A stretch of 64,000 nucleotides of DNA from Paenibacillus sp. Root444D2 (GTDB lineage Bacteria; Bacillota; Bacilli; Paenibacillales; NBRC-103111), in assembly GCF_001426375.1 (NCBI RefSeq), contig NZ_LMEO01000023.1, forward strand, positions 107,592 through 171,591, given 5' to 3'. Within the stretch, counting starts at the first letter, position 1. Each line of letters starts with the position of its first letter. Below, piece by piece: positions 51,087-59,781 of this stretch. The translations under genes were made by a program, and so were the position numbers. The notes beneath the pieces were generated by a model, which did no database searches, was not told where the DNA came from, and saw nothing but the letters and a program-made list of their open reading frames with translations.

Positions 51087-52196
51087 CTACTTAGCCATCA
51101 AAAACTCATTCGTATATAAATCCTTGACAGGGATGTCATCCTTAATCATGCCGGCTTCTTTCATCTGGCTTACGAGTGTTTTCCAACGATCTTCGGACAT
51201 ATAGCCGACGCTGTGAGTTTTGGCATCACCGCCGAAGATAAAATCTTTCGCAACAGCTTGCGCATCCTTCAAGTGTTCCACGTCGTAATCTTTGTTTACT
51301 CCGTTGAGTGCATTGTTCACTTCATCAGCATGAGCATAATAGTAGTCCCAGCCCTCGGTTGTTGCTTTTAAGTATCTTTTGATCAAATCTGGATTCTTTT
51401 TGATGAAGTCATCGGTTGCTATGACGACGTTGCCGTAGGGGTTGTAGCCAAGGTCGGCATTGAGGAACCAAGCGACGTCGACACCTTGCTTTTTCAGGAC
51501 GTAAGGTTCATTGGTAGCAAAGCCTTGCGTGATGGAGTCTTTATCTGCGCTAAAGCCGGCGAGGGAGCCAGTGTAATTTTGAACTTGGACTTTATCGAGT
51601 TTATATTTGTAGCTGATGTATTGCCAGAATGGGAAACCTACAGCTGTGTACACTTTGCGCCCGTTCAAGTCTTCGATTTTCTTAATACCGGAGTCTTTGT
51701 GGTAGATGAGGTTCTGTGGATTGGTCTGCAAGTTGGCATAAATCACTTTAACTGGTATGCCTTCTTTGCGTGCCAGTACGACTTCGTCGGCATTAGCCAT
51801 GGCGAATTGCACCTTACCCGAAGCGACTAGTTGAATGTTGGATACTTGTGGCCCGCCTTGCTGCAGGGTGACATCTAGGCCTGCTTTCTCATAGAAATGT
51901 GCGACTTGCGCTGCATAGTGTCCGCCCATTTCCGGCTGTGCGAACCAGCTCATCGCTTGGGTGACTTTATCTGGTTGCTTAGAAGCTGTTGTGGCCTTGG
52001 AGCCCTCTGCTGGCACAGTTCCGCCGGTTGATGTTGCTGTAGTTGTGGTCGTTGAACTTGTGCTGGCTGTTGTACTTGTTGTTGCCGTTGAAGTTGAACC
52101 AGCTGTTGAAGCTTTATTGCTCGTTCCGCAAGCTGTGAGAAGGATGACCATGGCGATGGCGGCTGTACTAACCTTTGTTGTCCCCAGTAATTTCAT
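51087..52196 (-). CDS. NMT1/THI5-like ABC substrate-binding lipoprotein
   Basis: 369 residues. The lipobox is LLTAC with Cys23, followed by a Ser/Thr/Ala-only linker of about 45 residues. The binding domain (~75-369) starts TQAMSWFAQPEMGGHYAAQV and has LQQGGPQVSNIQLVASGKVQ, the pattern of NMT1-type proteins that bind pyrimidines, taurine or similar small nitrogen/sulfur compounds. It is the last gene of the operon starting at 56306. No permease or ATPase is in the window, so its transporter partner must be elsewhere. A pyrimidine-like ligand is inferred from the neighbours. Confidence 0.92.
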   Translation of the reverse strand: MKLLGTTKVSTAAIAMVILLTACGTSNKASTAGSTSTATTSTTASTSSTTTTTATSTGGTVPAEGSKATTASKQPDKVTQAMSWFAQPEMGGHYAAQVAHFYEKAGLDVTLQQGGPQVSNIQLVASGKVQFAMANADEVVLARKEGIPVKVIYANLQTNPQNLIYHKDSGIKKIEDLNGRKVYTAVGFPFWQYISYKYKLDKVQVQNYTGSLAGFSADKDSITQGFATNEPYVLKKQGVDVAWFLNADLGYNPYGNVVIATDDFIKKNPDLIKRYLKATTEGWDYYYAHADEVNNALNGVNKDYDVEHLKDAQAVAKDFIFGGDAKTHSVGYMSEDRWKTLVSQMKEAGMIKDDIPVKDLYTNEFLMAK

Positions 52197-52244
52197 TGAA
52201 ATCTCCCCATTCTCTCTCGGTTATTTTCACTCTTAAAGTCACCT

Positions 52245-53408
52245 TTAAATCTTCCAAGCACTCTCCAGCTGTCTCCCGGCAACTGGCACGCCTCGAACGC
52301 TGACGATCTCGCGTGGAGGGGCGGCAGCTATCGCGTGCTCAGCATTTATCGCATCAAGCAATATGAAATCTGCAGGGTCTCCTATCTGGAAAGCTGCTGC
52401 CGTGGAACCTAAGTAAGGATAAACGGAACGCAGCCGCTCATCGTCATTCCAGCGGTTCATATCCGCCATTCTTCGGCCTCTCGCAAGCTGGTCGGTAAAG
52501 CCGAAGGGTGTCCAAGCATCCAAACCGGTATGGTCGGAGCCGACGAAGACTCTAACGCCTTGCGAGGTTAATTGCACTACGCGGGGCATCGCTGAATCGA
52601 TAGGGACGCTGGTGATAATGGCAATGTCCAACGCGGCTAGCCGCTCAGCAATCGCCAAGGATTCAGCTTCTGACACTTGGCCTAGGCAATATGCGTGACT
52701 GACCGCGACTTTGCCGCTTTTACTGCTTTGCTCGGTGTAGTCCATAATGCGCTCTAAGGTGAACAGACCCAGATGCCCGGGGTCGTGCAAGTGAATATCG
52801 GCTTCCGCGTCATAAGCAACACATAGCTCGAATATGGCGTTCAAGCAGGCTTCGATATCCCGGTCAACGCCTGCGGGGTCAACGCCCCCGACGATAGATG
52901 CCCCTTCTTCGAGAGCTTGCTTGATGAGGCTAACCGACTGTGAACGGATTAATCCTTGCTGAGGGAAAGCGACGATTTCTATATCCATCCTGCTTTTGAA
53001 CTCCTCCTGCAGCCCCCGAACCATCTCTAAATGCGTTAGGCCAATCTCGGGATCGATGTCGACGTGGACGCGAAGCCGTGTAGTTCCGAAGGCCAGCATT
53101 TGCTGTAAAATCGTTCGAGCACGCTCTTTCTGCCCGCTTTTCATAGGAGCTAGCAGATCCTTTTCCATTTGAAACTGCTTGAATAATGAATCGACCTTGC
53201 GTCGTGATATCCACTCTTGATCCGGGAAAGCTTTGTCCAAATGCACATGATAATCTTTAAAAGTAGGCAGCATCAGCATCCCTTGCGCGTCCCAGGTAAT
53301 CTTCTCCCAATCGCTTGACCCGGGAACGATTTGGGTAATTATGCCTTGGTCCAAATAGATGTCGTGCAGGCCTCCGTTAACATGAACGTTACTTAACCAC
53401 TGCCCCAT
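52245..53408 (-). CDS. Amidohydrolase, cytosine-deaminase-like (second of two)
   Basis: AAAGGAG precedes the Met at 53408 (387 aa), which beats the upstream Met at 53426. TIM-barrel metallohydrolase motifs are KDYHVHLDKAF (HxH), RVHVDIDPE, DIHLHDPGHLG, VAVSHAYCLG and GSDHTGLDAWTPFG, so the metal-ligand His and the late catalytic Asp are all present. The CodA Glu position in the HxxE block appears as Asp (HLHD). It probably hydrolyses a cyclic amide or amino-heterocycle. It shares an operon with PucR and a paralogous amidohydrolase. Confidence 0.88.
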   Translation of the reverse strand: MGQWLSNVHVNGGLHDIYLDQGIITQIVPGSSDWEKITWDAQGMLMLPTFKDYHVHLDKAFPDQEWISRRKVDSLFKQFQMEKDLLAPMKSGQKERARTILQQMLAFGTTRLRVHVDIDPEIGLTHLEMVRGLQEEFKSRMDIEIVAFPQQGLIRSQSVSLIKQALEEGASIVGGVDPAGVDRDIEACLNAIFELCVAYDAEADIHLHDPGHLGLFTLERIMDYTEQSSKSGKVAVSHAYCLGQVSEAESLAIAERLAALDIAIITSVPIDSAMPRVVQLTSQGVRVFVGSDHTGLDAWTPFGFTDQLARGRRMADMNRWNDDERLRSVYPYLGSTAAAFQIGDPADFILLDAINAEHAIAAAPPREIVSVRGVPVAGRQLESAWKI

Positions 53409-53442
53409 GTATGCTGCTCCTTTCATCCTAGCTCCAACTCTG

Positions 53443-55035
53443 CTAGTGCTTACTAGTTTGCAAATAGTTTCGGAAAAGAAAGGCCAACTTTAAGCGCAGT
53501 ACGTCACTCATTTTTTTGAAATCCATCTGCAGGATGTCAGCGATTTTCTCAAGTCGATAAGAGACTGTATTGCGATGAATGAATAAAAGCCGGCTTGTTT
53601 CATTGATGGAACCGTCATATTCGAGATACACCTCGAGGGTTAATGCCAGCTCCTGATCAATATGTTTGTTATTACCGTAGATGGGCTCTAGTACGTAATT
53701 ATAGTAGCTGCGCATCGCTTCCTCAGAAAGGTGCTGGAACAAAGAGAAGAGCTCGATAGATTCATGATGCAAAACGGTTTGGTTCATCCGCAGCCTGTGG
53801 GCCACGCGGCTAGTTTCCAGACATTCCTTATAGGCGTCGTACACCAGCTCCGGATGAACCTTAGCTCGACTAACCCAGCAATTCAAGCCTGAAGCGGAAG
53901 TTCTTGTTGTCAAACTAGATAGGCAGGTTGTAAGGGCGGTGATAAATTCTTTCTTATGGAACAACTGCTCCTCTGGTAAGGCGAAAATCGAAAGCAGCCC
54001 ATCGGCGATATAGAGGTGCTCAGACTCATAATGCTGCATCATGGGGTGATAAATGAGCTCCTGACGTACTTCATTCAACAGCCTTTTGGCAGTTGGATGC
54101 TCGGGTGCGACTGTTGTGAACACACACTGATAAGTGCTGGAAAGCACACTGAGGTGATAGCTCTTGCAGCTTTTCGTAAAATCATGAAAGGAAAGCTCTC
54201 TCCCGAAAAAGTCCGTAAACACTTGACTAAGCGCATGCTGCCGTGAGGGATCTTTGCCTTTTTGAATATCCAAACCAAGATGATACGTTAATATTTCGGC
54301 CGCTTGGTGAAATAAGGCTTCCTCTTCTTTGAGCGTGAGCGGAGAATTCAGATATACCTTGAAAAAACCGGTGCAGCCTAGAGGGTCCATCAAAGGAATG
54401 CGAAAGCACCGCGTATCTCCGAAGCCTTCCCATTGCACGCTTTTGTGCCATGGCCACTGATGCAGCAGGATTTCTTCCGCCCACGAGGTGTTGTGAAATA
54501 AGACATTTCCGCTGTGCCCGAACACAGCAATGGGCTGCCCCAGAATACCCGAGATCATATGAAAAATATCCGATGATTCTTTATGTCGCAGTGCAAACTG
54601 CATGAGCTGCTTTTGTTTTTCTAGGACGTTTTGCAGTTTTTTGGTCGTTTTGGTGTGTTCAGCATTGAAGAGTGCATCCATTTGGTCGGAAAAGGTGAAT
54701 TCATACGGCAGCTCAAGAATGGGGATATCTAATCGATTCGCTTCATCGAATAATTCCTGTGGAATCTGAGACCAGTAGCGGCCTACCTTGATGCCGAGGC
54801 CTGCACCGCCACGCTCGTCTAACATGCGTAATAGCGTTAAAGCAACTTCCAGATGGTCTTTCATGGCGAAGGCGGTGGTAAACAGCATTTCACCAGACTT
54901 GACCCAATCGCCAGCATCGGGAGCATCCATAACGTTGACGGATCTTAAAATCCGGGACACGCCTTTCTGTCCAGCGACCAGCTTCGCGTGAGATAACGGG
55001 TGAATCGTTAGCGCTTCTTCGACGGTCAGATGCAT
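53443..55035 (-). CDS. PucR-family transcriptional regulator
   Basis: 530 residues. The N-terminal PucR domain (1-~125) has LTVEEALTIHPLSHAKLVAG and SGEMLFTTAFAMKDHLEVAL. A central GGDEF-like/regulatory portion follows. The C-terminal PucR helix-turn-helix (~465-525) reads YDGSINETSRLLFIHRNTVS. PucR proteins control purine and related heterocycle catabolism in response to pathway metabolites. Its start overlaps the end of the 55026 amidohydrolase gene by 10 bp, so the two are translationally coupled. Confidence 0.93.
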   Translation of the reverse strand: MHLTVEEALTIHPLSHAKLVAGQKGVSRILRSVNVMDAPDAGDWVKSGEMLFTTAFAMKDHLEVALTLLRMLDERGGAGLGIKVGRYWSQIPQELFDEANRLDIPILELPYEFTFSDQMDALFNAEHTKTTKKLQNVLEKQKQLMQFALRHKESSDIFHMISGILGQPIAVFGHSGNVLFHNTSWAEEILLHQWPWHKSVQWEGFGDTRCFRIPLMDPLGCTGFFKVYLNSPLTLKEEEALFHQAAEILTYHLGLDIQKGKDPSRQHALSQVFTDFFGRELSFHDFTKSCKSYHLSVLSSTYQCVFTTVAPEHPTAKRLLNEVRQELIYHPMMQHYESEHLYIADGLLSIFALPEEQLFHKKEFITALTTCLSSLTTRTSASGLNCWVSRAKVHPELVYDAYKECLETSRVAHRLRMNQTVLHHESIELFSLFQHLSEEAMRSYYNYVLEPIYGNNKHIDQELALTLEVYLEYDGSINETSRLLFIHRNTVSYRLEKIADILQMDFKKMSDVLRLKLAFLFRNYLQTSKH

Positions 55036-56306
55036 CGGGACCCCGCCTTTCTTTCATCAAGAGCCGCATTCTCATGGTAGAAGGTTGTTTGCTTCACAGT
55101 GGAAGCGACCAGCTTGCCTTTCTTCCAAACGTACCGCCTCGGGGCGCGTTCGTAGACAACACTTCGTAGGTCAAATGCATCACATAAGACAAGATCTGCG
55201 TATGCGCCAACTTTTAAGCCATAATCATCGATCAAAAGGGCTTGTGCGGCGCGAGTTGTTGCCATCTGGGCGATCGTGATCACGTCCTGTTTGGAACCCA
55301 TATAGGCGGTTTGGGCGAGAAGTAGTCCTGTATCCAGGGGGTCCGCGGTACCGAAGGGGGTGAAAGGATTTTGAATATTATTGCTTCCAAAGATTACATT
55401 AGCGCCTTGCTCTAATAGTAAGGAGACAGGAGTTAATCCGCGGCGGGGGCGATGGTCGTCACCTCGGCCGTTTAAATAGAGATCCGTTGCTGGCAAACAC
55501 ATGACGTGAATACCGGCATCTGCAATTGACCTGCAAATTTCTTTGGCTTGCTCGTAAGGGAGGGATCCTAGAGATGTGAGATGTCCAACGCTGACGCGCC
55601 CCTGCATACCGTACTCGTGCGTCATTCGAATGATCGTGAGAATCGCCAGCATCTGCGGGTCGTCGGAGAAATCCACGTGTAAATCCAGAGGCTTATTGAA
55701 GGTATGGGCTAAGTTGAAAACAATACTCAGATGCTGTTCGAGATCCGGATCTTGGTACGTAATGCCGCCGACCACATCGGCTCCATGCTGTAAGGCTGTT
55801 CTCAACAGTTCTTCTGTACCTGGCTGTTTAATGATACCTTCTTGAGGAAAAGCGACGATCTGTAAGGTTAGGGCGTCTTGATAACGCTCTTTCAGCTCCA
55901 ACATGACTTCGAGGCCGATGAGGTTAACGATAGGGTCAATCTCTACATGACAACGCATGTGTGTTACGCCGTGAGCTATCGCTTGTTGAATAACTTGTAC
56001 AGAACGTGTCTCGATACCTTCTTTCGTGAACGTGCGTTTTAGCTCCAAGGTCGATGCCATGGCTTGCTGTATCGTGAGGGCTTCATCTTTCATTTGATTT
56101 AACAAAAAAGCTTTATCCAGATGGATGTGCGATTCTATGAATCCAGGAAGTAGTACGCGTCCGTGGGCTTCTATGATGTTTCCTCCGCTGTAGGAGTCAG
56201 GCTGATGCTCACTCAGGAAAACAATCCTTCCCGCTTGAATACCGACATCCATGAATGTGCTGAAATGAGGATTAGAGAAACCTTGGATGATCAAATCTGG
56301 CTCCAT
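55026..56306 (-). CDS. Amidohydrolase, cytosine-deaminase-like, with altered catalytic position
   Basis: 426 residues. The metal-site motifs HIHLDKAF (His60, His62), LHVDFSDDP (His210) and VSVGHLTSLGS (His242) are intact. The block that carries the catalytic Asp in CodA (GHDD) reads GSNN here (Asn309-Asn310), followed by the usual NPFTPFGTADPL. The Glu of HCDE is also replaced. Activity may differ from simple deamination or be lost; alignment was by eye. It is the first gene of a four-gene operon with a GlnR/TnrA box 21 bp before its start. Confidence 0.88.
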   Translation of the reverse strand: MEPDLIIQGFSNPHFSTFMDVGIQAGRIVFLSEHQPDSYSGGNIIEAHGRVLLPGFIESHIHLDKAFLLNQMKDEALTIQQAMASTLELKRTFTKEGIETRSVQVIQQAIAHGVTHMRCHVEIDPIVNLIGLEVMLELKERYQDALTLQIVAFPQEGIIKQPGTEELLRTALQHGADVVGGITYQDPDLEQHLSIVFNLAHTFNKPLDLHVDFSDDPQMLAILTIIRMTHEYGMQGRVSVGHLTSLGSLPYEQAKEICRSIADAGIHVMCLPATDLYLNGRGDDHRPRRGLTPVSLLLEQGANVIFGSNNIQNPFTPFGTADPLDTGLLLAQTAYMGSKQDVITIAQMATTRAAQALLIDDYGLKVGAYADLVLCDAFDLRSVVYERAPRRYVWKKGKLVASTVKQTTFYHENAALDERKAGSRCI

Positions 56307-56326
56307 GCCGCTTCACCTCGTGACTG

Positions 56327-56343
56327 TGTTAATTAATCTAACA
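56327..56343. promoter_or_regulatory. GlnR/TnrA-type nitrogen box upstream of the amidohydrolase operon
   Basis: TGTTA-ATTAATC-TAACA fits TGTNA-N7-TNACA exactly. It lies 21 bp before the start codon at 56306, overlapping the likely promoter or leader, which suits repression by GlnR or TnrA. Confidence 0.65.
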
Positions 56344-56538
56344 TTTAAAATGATTTGTTAAGTGAATTATAGGTCTGTTATGTAAAACGAGTCAATTTAA
56401 TGTCAGGATAATTGTGTATTTTAATAAATTAAGTTCTAAAATTGTGATTATGTAAATTTAAATGTAGGAATAACTCACATAACCTTCCTCTTTTCTCGTT
56501 TTTAAAATAGATCTTACGGGAATTCTGTTCTTCAAACC

Positions 56539-56580
56539 GTCAGCTTTCCAACCTACAAGCTGACCTCATTTCTTTGTCCC
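56539..56580 (+). terminator. Hairpin with T-rich tail, possible attenuator or terminator
   Basis: GTCAGCTT and AAGCTGAC form a perfect 8-bp stem with a 10-nt loop. A T-rich tract (CTCATTTCTTTGTCCCTCTTTTT) follows, less tightly than usual. Confidence 0.4.
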
Positions 56581-56613
56581 TCTTTTTACGACTCCATGCT
56601 GATCGTTTCTAAC

Positions 56614-56714
56614 TTATCCACAAAGTTACCCACAATATCAACATGTCCACAGAGCAGGCTGTGTATAATAAATCAGACATTCTATGCACATATCCACAGG
56701 ACAAGTTACCCACA
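56614..56714. promoter_or_regulatory. Cluster of seven DnaA-box-like sites
   Basis: Within 101 bp: TTATCCACA (56614, exact consensus), TTACCCACA (56626), ATGTCCACA (56643), TTATACACA on the other strand (56660-56668), CTATGCACA (56682), ATATCCACA (56690) and TTACCCACA (56706). No gene overlaps. It lies about 170 bp before the YhgE gene start. Confidence 0.7.
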
Positions 56715-56880
56715 GCTAAGACGGCTTCTAACACGGAGAAGAACTCCTGCAGATTGACGCTATTGAGCGGATTCAGGGTATTTTCTTGGATGCTTTTCCC
56801 TTGTATGGCAAGTAGGTGTATGGTAACTTAGGTGCAAGGTTACATTAACTACCATATGGTTAAAAAGTTGTGGAGGTATT

Positions 56881-59556
56881 ATGAAGAAAATTTTGAGCAT
56901 TTATTTAACGGATCTTAGGAACTTGTGGAAAGTGCCCACAGGTCTTTTTCTTATGATTGCACTATCCATTTTACCGTCTGTGTATGCCTGGATTAATCTA
57001 GAGGCGATGTGGGATCCCTATGCCAATACGTCTGGTATCAAAATTGCTGTAACAAGCAAAGACCAAGGGGCAGTTGTCGAGGATAAATCCATTAATATCG
57101 GTAATGAAGTTGTGGATAATTTGAAAAATAATCATTCCCTGGGTTGGACGTTTGTTAACGAGCAGAAGGCTCTGAACGGTGTTGAGCGAGGGGATTATTA
57201 CGCAAGTTTGATCATTCCGGACGATTTTTCGCGAAAAATAACGAGTATTGTGGATGGATCGATGGAAAAGCCAGAGATTTTATATACAGTAAATGAGAAA
57301 ATCAATGCGGTTGCGCCCAAAATTACGAGCAAAGGCGCTTCCAGTGTGACTGCGCAAATCAGCGAAAATTTTATTAAAACGGTGAGCACGTCTGTATTGA
57401 CGCGAATGAAAGAGCTCGGTATCGATTTGGAGAAAGAGCTGCCGACAATTCGGAATATGGAGTCAAGGATCTTTGAGTTGGAAAAGCGCTTGCCGGAGAT
57501 TACGGCTATGGGAGATAAGGCGCTTGAGATTGAGCAGAAGCTGCCCGAAATCAAAGAGAAGGGGCAGAAAATCGTTGAGCTCGAGAAACGGATTCCCGAA
57601 ATAGATCGGGCCGGAGATACGATTCTAAAAATTGAAGAGCGATGGCCAAAGATTGAATCTGCTGCGCAAGAAGTACTGGTCATTCAGCAGAAACTGCCGG
57701 AGATCCAGCGGGCCGCTGACCGTATCGCAGAACTGGATCAGAACTTCGGCAAAGTCGAAGAGGCTCTAAACACAGCGATTGATAAATCACGCAAGGCGGA
57801 CGAAATTGTTACCGCGGCGCTAAATACTCTGCCTAAAATAGAGGCCATTGCTGCGCAAGGTGGTGCGTTTGCAACCCAATTGGCCAGCTTTTTACAAAAT
57901 AATGATGCGGCGTTCCAAGCGCTTATCCCTGTCGTGAAGCAGAATTTGATCTTGCTTCAGCAGACTGCCGATGCGGTAACTCAGCTTACTGGCTTGCTCC
58001 AGGATGCTAATCTTGACCCGCAGAAAGCTTTGGCTGCTATAGGGCTGCTCACGGATCGCCTTACTGCGGGCGCGGCGGTCATCGACCGAACAGTTGACCT
58101 ACTTACGCGTTTGAACACTTACTTACCGAATGGCCCGCTTACAGATTCCATAGACCGTTTGAACAATGTTAAAACCAAGTTCAATAACCAACTTCAAACG
58201 TTAAGTAAGATCCAATCGGCCATTCAGCGCGGGGAGAAGCCTGCGAAAGACCTTGTGGATAATTTGAACACATTGTCCAAAGAGGCGAGCAGCGCATTAG
58301 GCAATATCTTGTCGCGCTATGACTCGGAAATTGTTCCTAACATCACCAAAGCACTGGATCAGATGAAATCTATTGCCCAAAATTCAGCTGCTGTGCTGCA
58401 AACACTGCAGTCCCAATTGCCGAACATCAAAGAGATCTTAGTGGACGCCCAGAGCGGCATTCATTTCGCACAAGCTCAGCTCGATATGCTGCAAAAGGAT
58501 CTGCCGAATATCCGCGCGAAGGTACATGAAGCGTCGACGACCCTTCAGACCAAAATGAACGAGTTCACCAACGCGATCAATGAAGCCGCGCCGTTCGTTC
58601 GCAATGATCTTCCCAAAGTCGAGCAAAAGCTGCATGAGGCAGCAGACTTTGTGCGCAATGATTTGCCGGCAGCTGAGGATGAAATCCGTAAATTGTCCGA
58701 TCTGTACCAGACGAAATTTCCGGAGGTCGAGAGTGCCGTTCATTTAGCGGCCAACCTTGTGCGCAACGATCTGCCAGCATTTGAGGTGGCAGTCCGCAAG
58801 GCTGCGGATCAAATCCGTAAGGTAGAAGGCGGGGGCAGCATCGAAGAAATTCTGCGACTGCTGCAAAATGATATTCAGAAGCAAAGCGATTTCCTCGCGA
58901 ATCCTGTGCTAATTAAAGAAGATAGGCGCTTCCCTATTCCGAACTATGGGTCGGCGATGTCGCCCTTTTATACAACGCTATCCCTTTGGGTAGGCGCTAT
59001 GCTGCTTGTTTCGATGATGCGAGTAGATGTGGATAACCCGGACGGCCTGCTAAAGCCGCACCATATCTACTTTGGACGTATGCTCATCTTCCTGACGGTT
59101 GGATGTCTCCAAGCCATCATCGTCACGCTCGGCGATATATATCTCCTGGGCACATATGTTGTGGATAAGTTTTGGTTCATTATCTTTGCCATTCTCATCA
59201 GCAAAGTGTTCATAACCATCACGTATACATTAGTCTCCGTATTCGGGAACATTGGCAAAGGAATTGCGATCATCTTCCTTGTGCTTCAGTTTTCCAGCTC
59301 TGGAGGAACTTTTCCGGTTAGCACAGCATCGCCTTTTTTCCAAAAGCTTAACCCGCTCGTACCGTTCACTTATGCGGTAGGTGTCATGCGCGAGGCGGTT
59401 GGAGGCATGCTGCTCTCCGTGGTGCTTAGGGATGTGTTCTACCTCTGCGTGTTCATTGCGATTTGCTACGTCATTGCTCTGGCGCTGAAAAAGCCGCTCA
59501 GTGGCTATACTCAGAAAGTTGCGGAAAAAGCGAAGCAGACGAAGCTGATTTCTTGA
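56881..59556 (+). CDS. yhgE: YhgE/Pip-family membrane protein with two internal repeat sets (891 aa)
   Basis: The N-terminal TM (~20-38) is preceded by MKKILSIYLTDLRNLWKVPT and followed by the family block DPYANTSGIKIAVTSKDQGA. A long extracytoplasmic helical region (~185-650) contains six 17-residue LPEI-type repeats (187-288) and four 18-residue VRNDLP-type repeats (~572-643). Five to six C-terminal TMs (~705-880, ABC-2-like) complete the layout. Relatives are linked to type VII secretion and to phage receptors. GGAGG precedes the ATG. The DnaA-box-like cluster is just upstream. Confidence 0.92.
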   Translation: MKKILSIYLTDLRNLWKVPTGLFLMIALSILPSVYAWINLEAMWDPYANTSGIKIAVTSKDQGAVVEDKSINIGNEVVDNLKNNHSLGWTFVNEQKALNGVERGDYYASLIIPDDFSRKITSIVDGSMEKPEILYTVNEKINAVAPKITSKGASSVTAQISENFIKTVSTSVLTRMKELGIDLEKELPTIRNMESRIFELEKRLPEITAMGDKALEIEQKLPEIKEKGQKIVELEKRIPEIDRAGDTILKIEERWPKIESAAQEVLVIQQKLPEIQRAADRIAELDQNFGKVEEALNTAIDKSRKADEIVTAALNTLPKIEAIAAQGGAFATQLASFLQNNDAAFQALIPVVKQNLILLQQTADAVTQLTGLLQDANLDPQKALAAIGLLTDRLTAGAAVIDRTVDLLTRLNTYLPNGPLTDSIDRLNNVKTKFNNQLQTLSKIQSAIQRGEKPAKDLVDNLNTLSKEASSALGNILSRYDSEIVPNITKALDQMKSIAQNSAAVLQTLQSQLPNIKEILVDAQSGIHFAQAQLDMLQKDLPNIRAKVHEASTTLQTKMNEFTNAINEAAPFVRNDLPKVEQKLHEAADFVRNDLPAAEDEIRKLSDLYQTKFPEVESAVHLAANLVRNDLPAFEVAVRKAADQIRKVEGGGSIEEILRLLQNDIQKQSDFLANPVLIKEDRRFPIPNYGSAMSPFYTTLSLWVGAMLLVSMMRVDVDNPDGLLKPHHIYFGRMLIFLTVGCLQAIIVTLGDIYLLGTYVVDKFWFIIFAILISKVFITITYTLVSVFGNIGKGIAIIFLVLQFSSSGGTFPVSTASPFFQKLNPLVPFTYAVGVMREAVGGMLLSVVLRDVFYLCVFIAICYVIALALKKPLSGYTQKVAEKAKQTKLIS

Positions 59557-59601
59557 AGATAGTTAGACGGCTTGCACTAGGCTAAGGGGAGGGGGGAGCT
59601 T

Positions 59602-59751
59602 TTGCTGAAAACATTATTACTGGCGGGTGCAATTTTGCATGCCACCCCTCCAAATATAGAGTTGTTTGACATTGATTTAGGCAAGGTTACGAAGACCGCT
59701 CCCTCATCTAAACAAATACAAGAGGATCATTTTGAAACAATTACCAATTGA
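59602..59751 (+). CDS. Candidate small secreted or membrane peptide gene (49 aa)
   Basis: A TTG start at 59602 follows a strong GGAGGGGGGAG site. The product starts LLKTLLLAGAILHA, like a short signal peptide, followed by a polar 35-residue tail ending TITN. It lies between two real genes on the same strand. Family unknown; weaker start codon and short length leave real doubt. Confidence 0.4.
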   Translation: MLKTLLLAGAILHATPPNIELFDIDLGKVTKTAPSSKQIQEDHFETITN

Positions 59752-59781
59752 ACTCGTCTTTAGTTAAAAGGCGGTGTTAGT

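Noticed and set aside
56614..56714. Chromosomal origin oriC
   Set aside because: No dnaA, dnaN, recF, gyrB or rpmH nearby. An AT-rich stretch exists at 56340-56510, but the gene context does not fit an origin.
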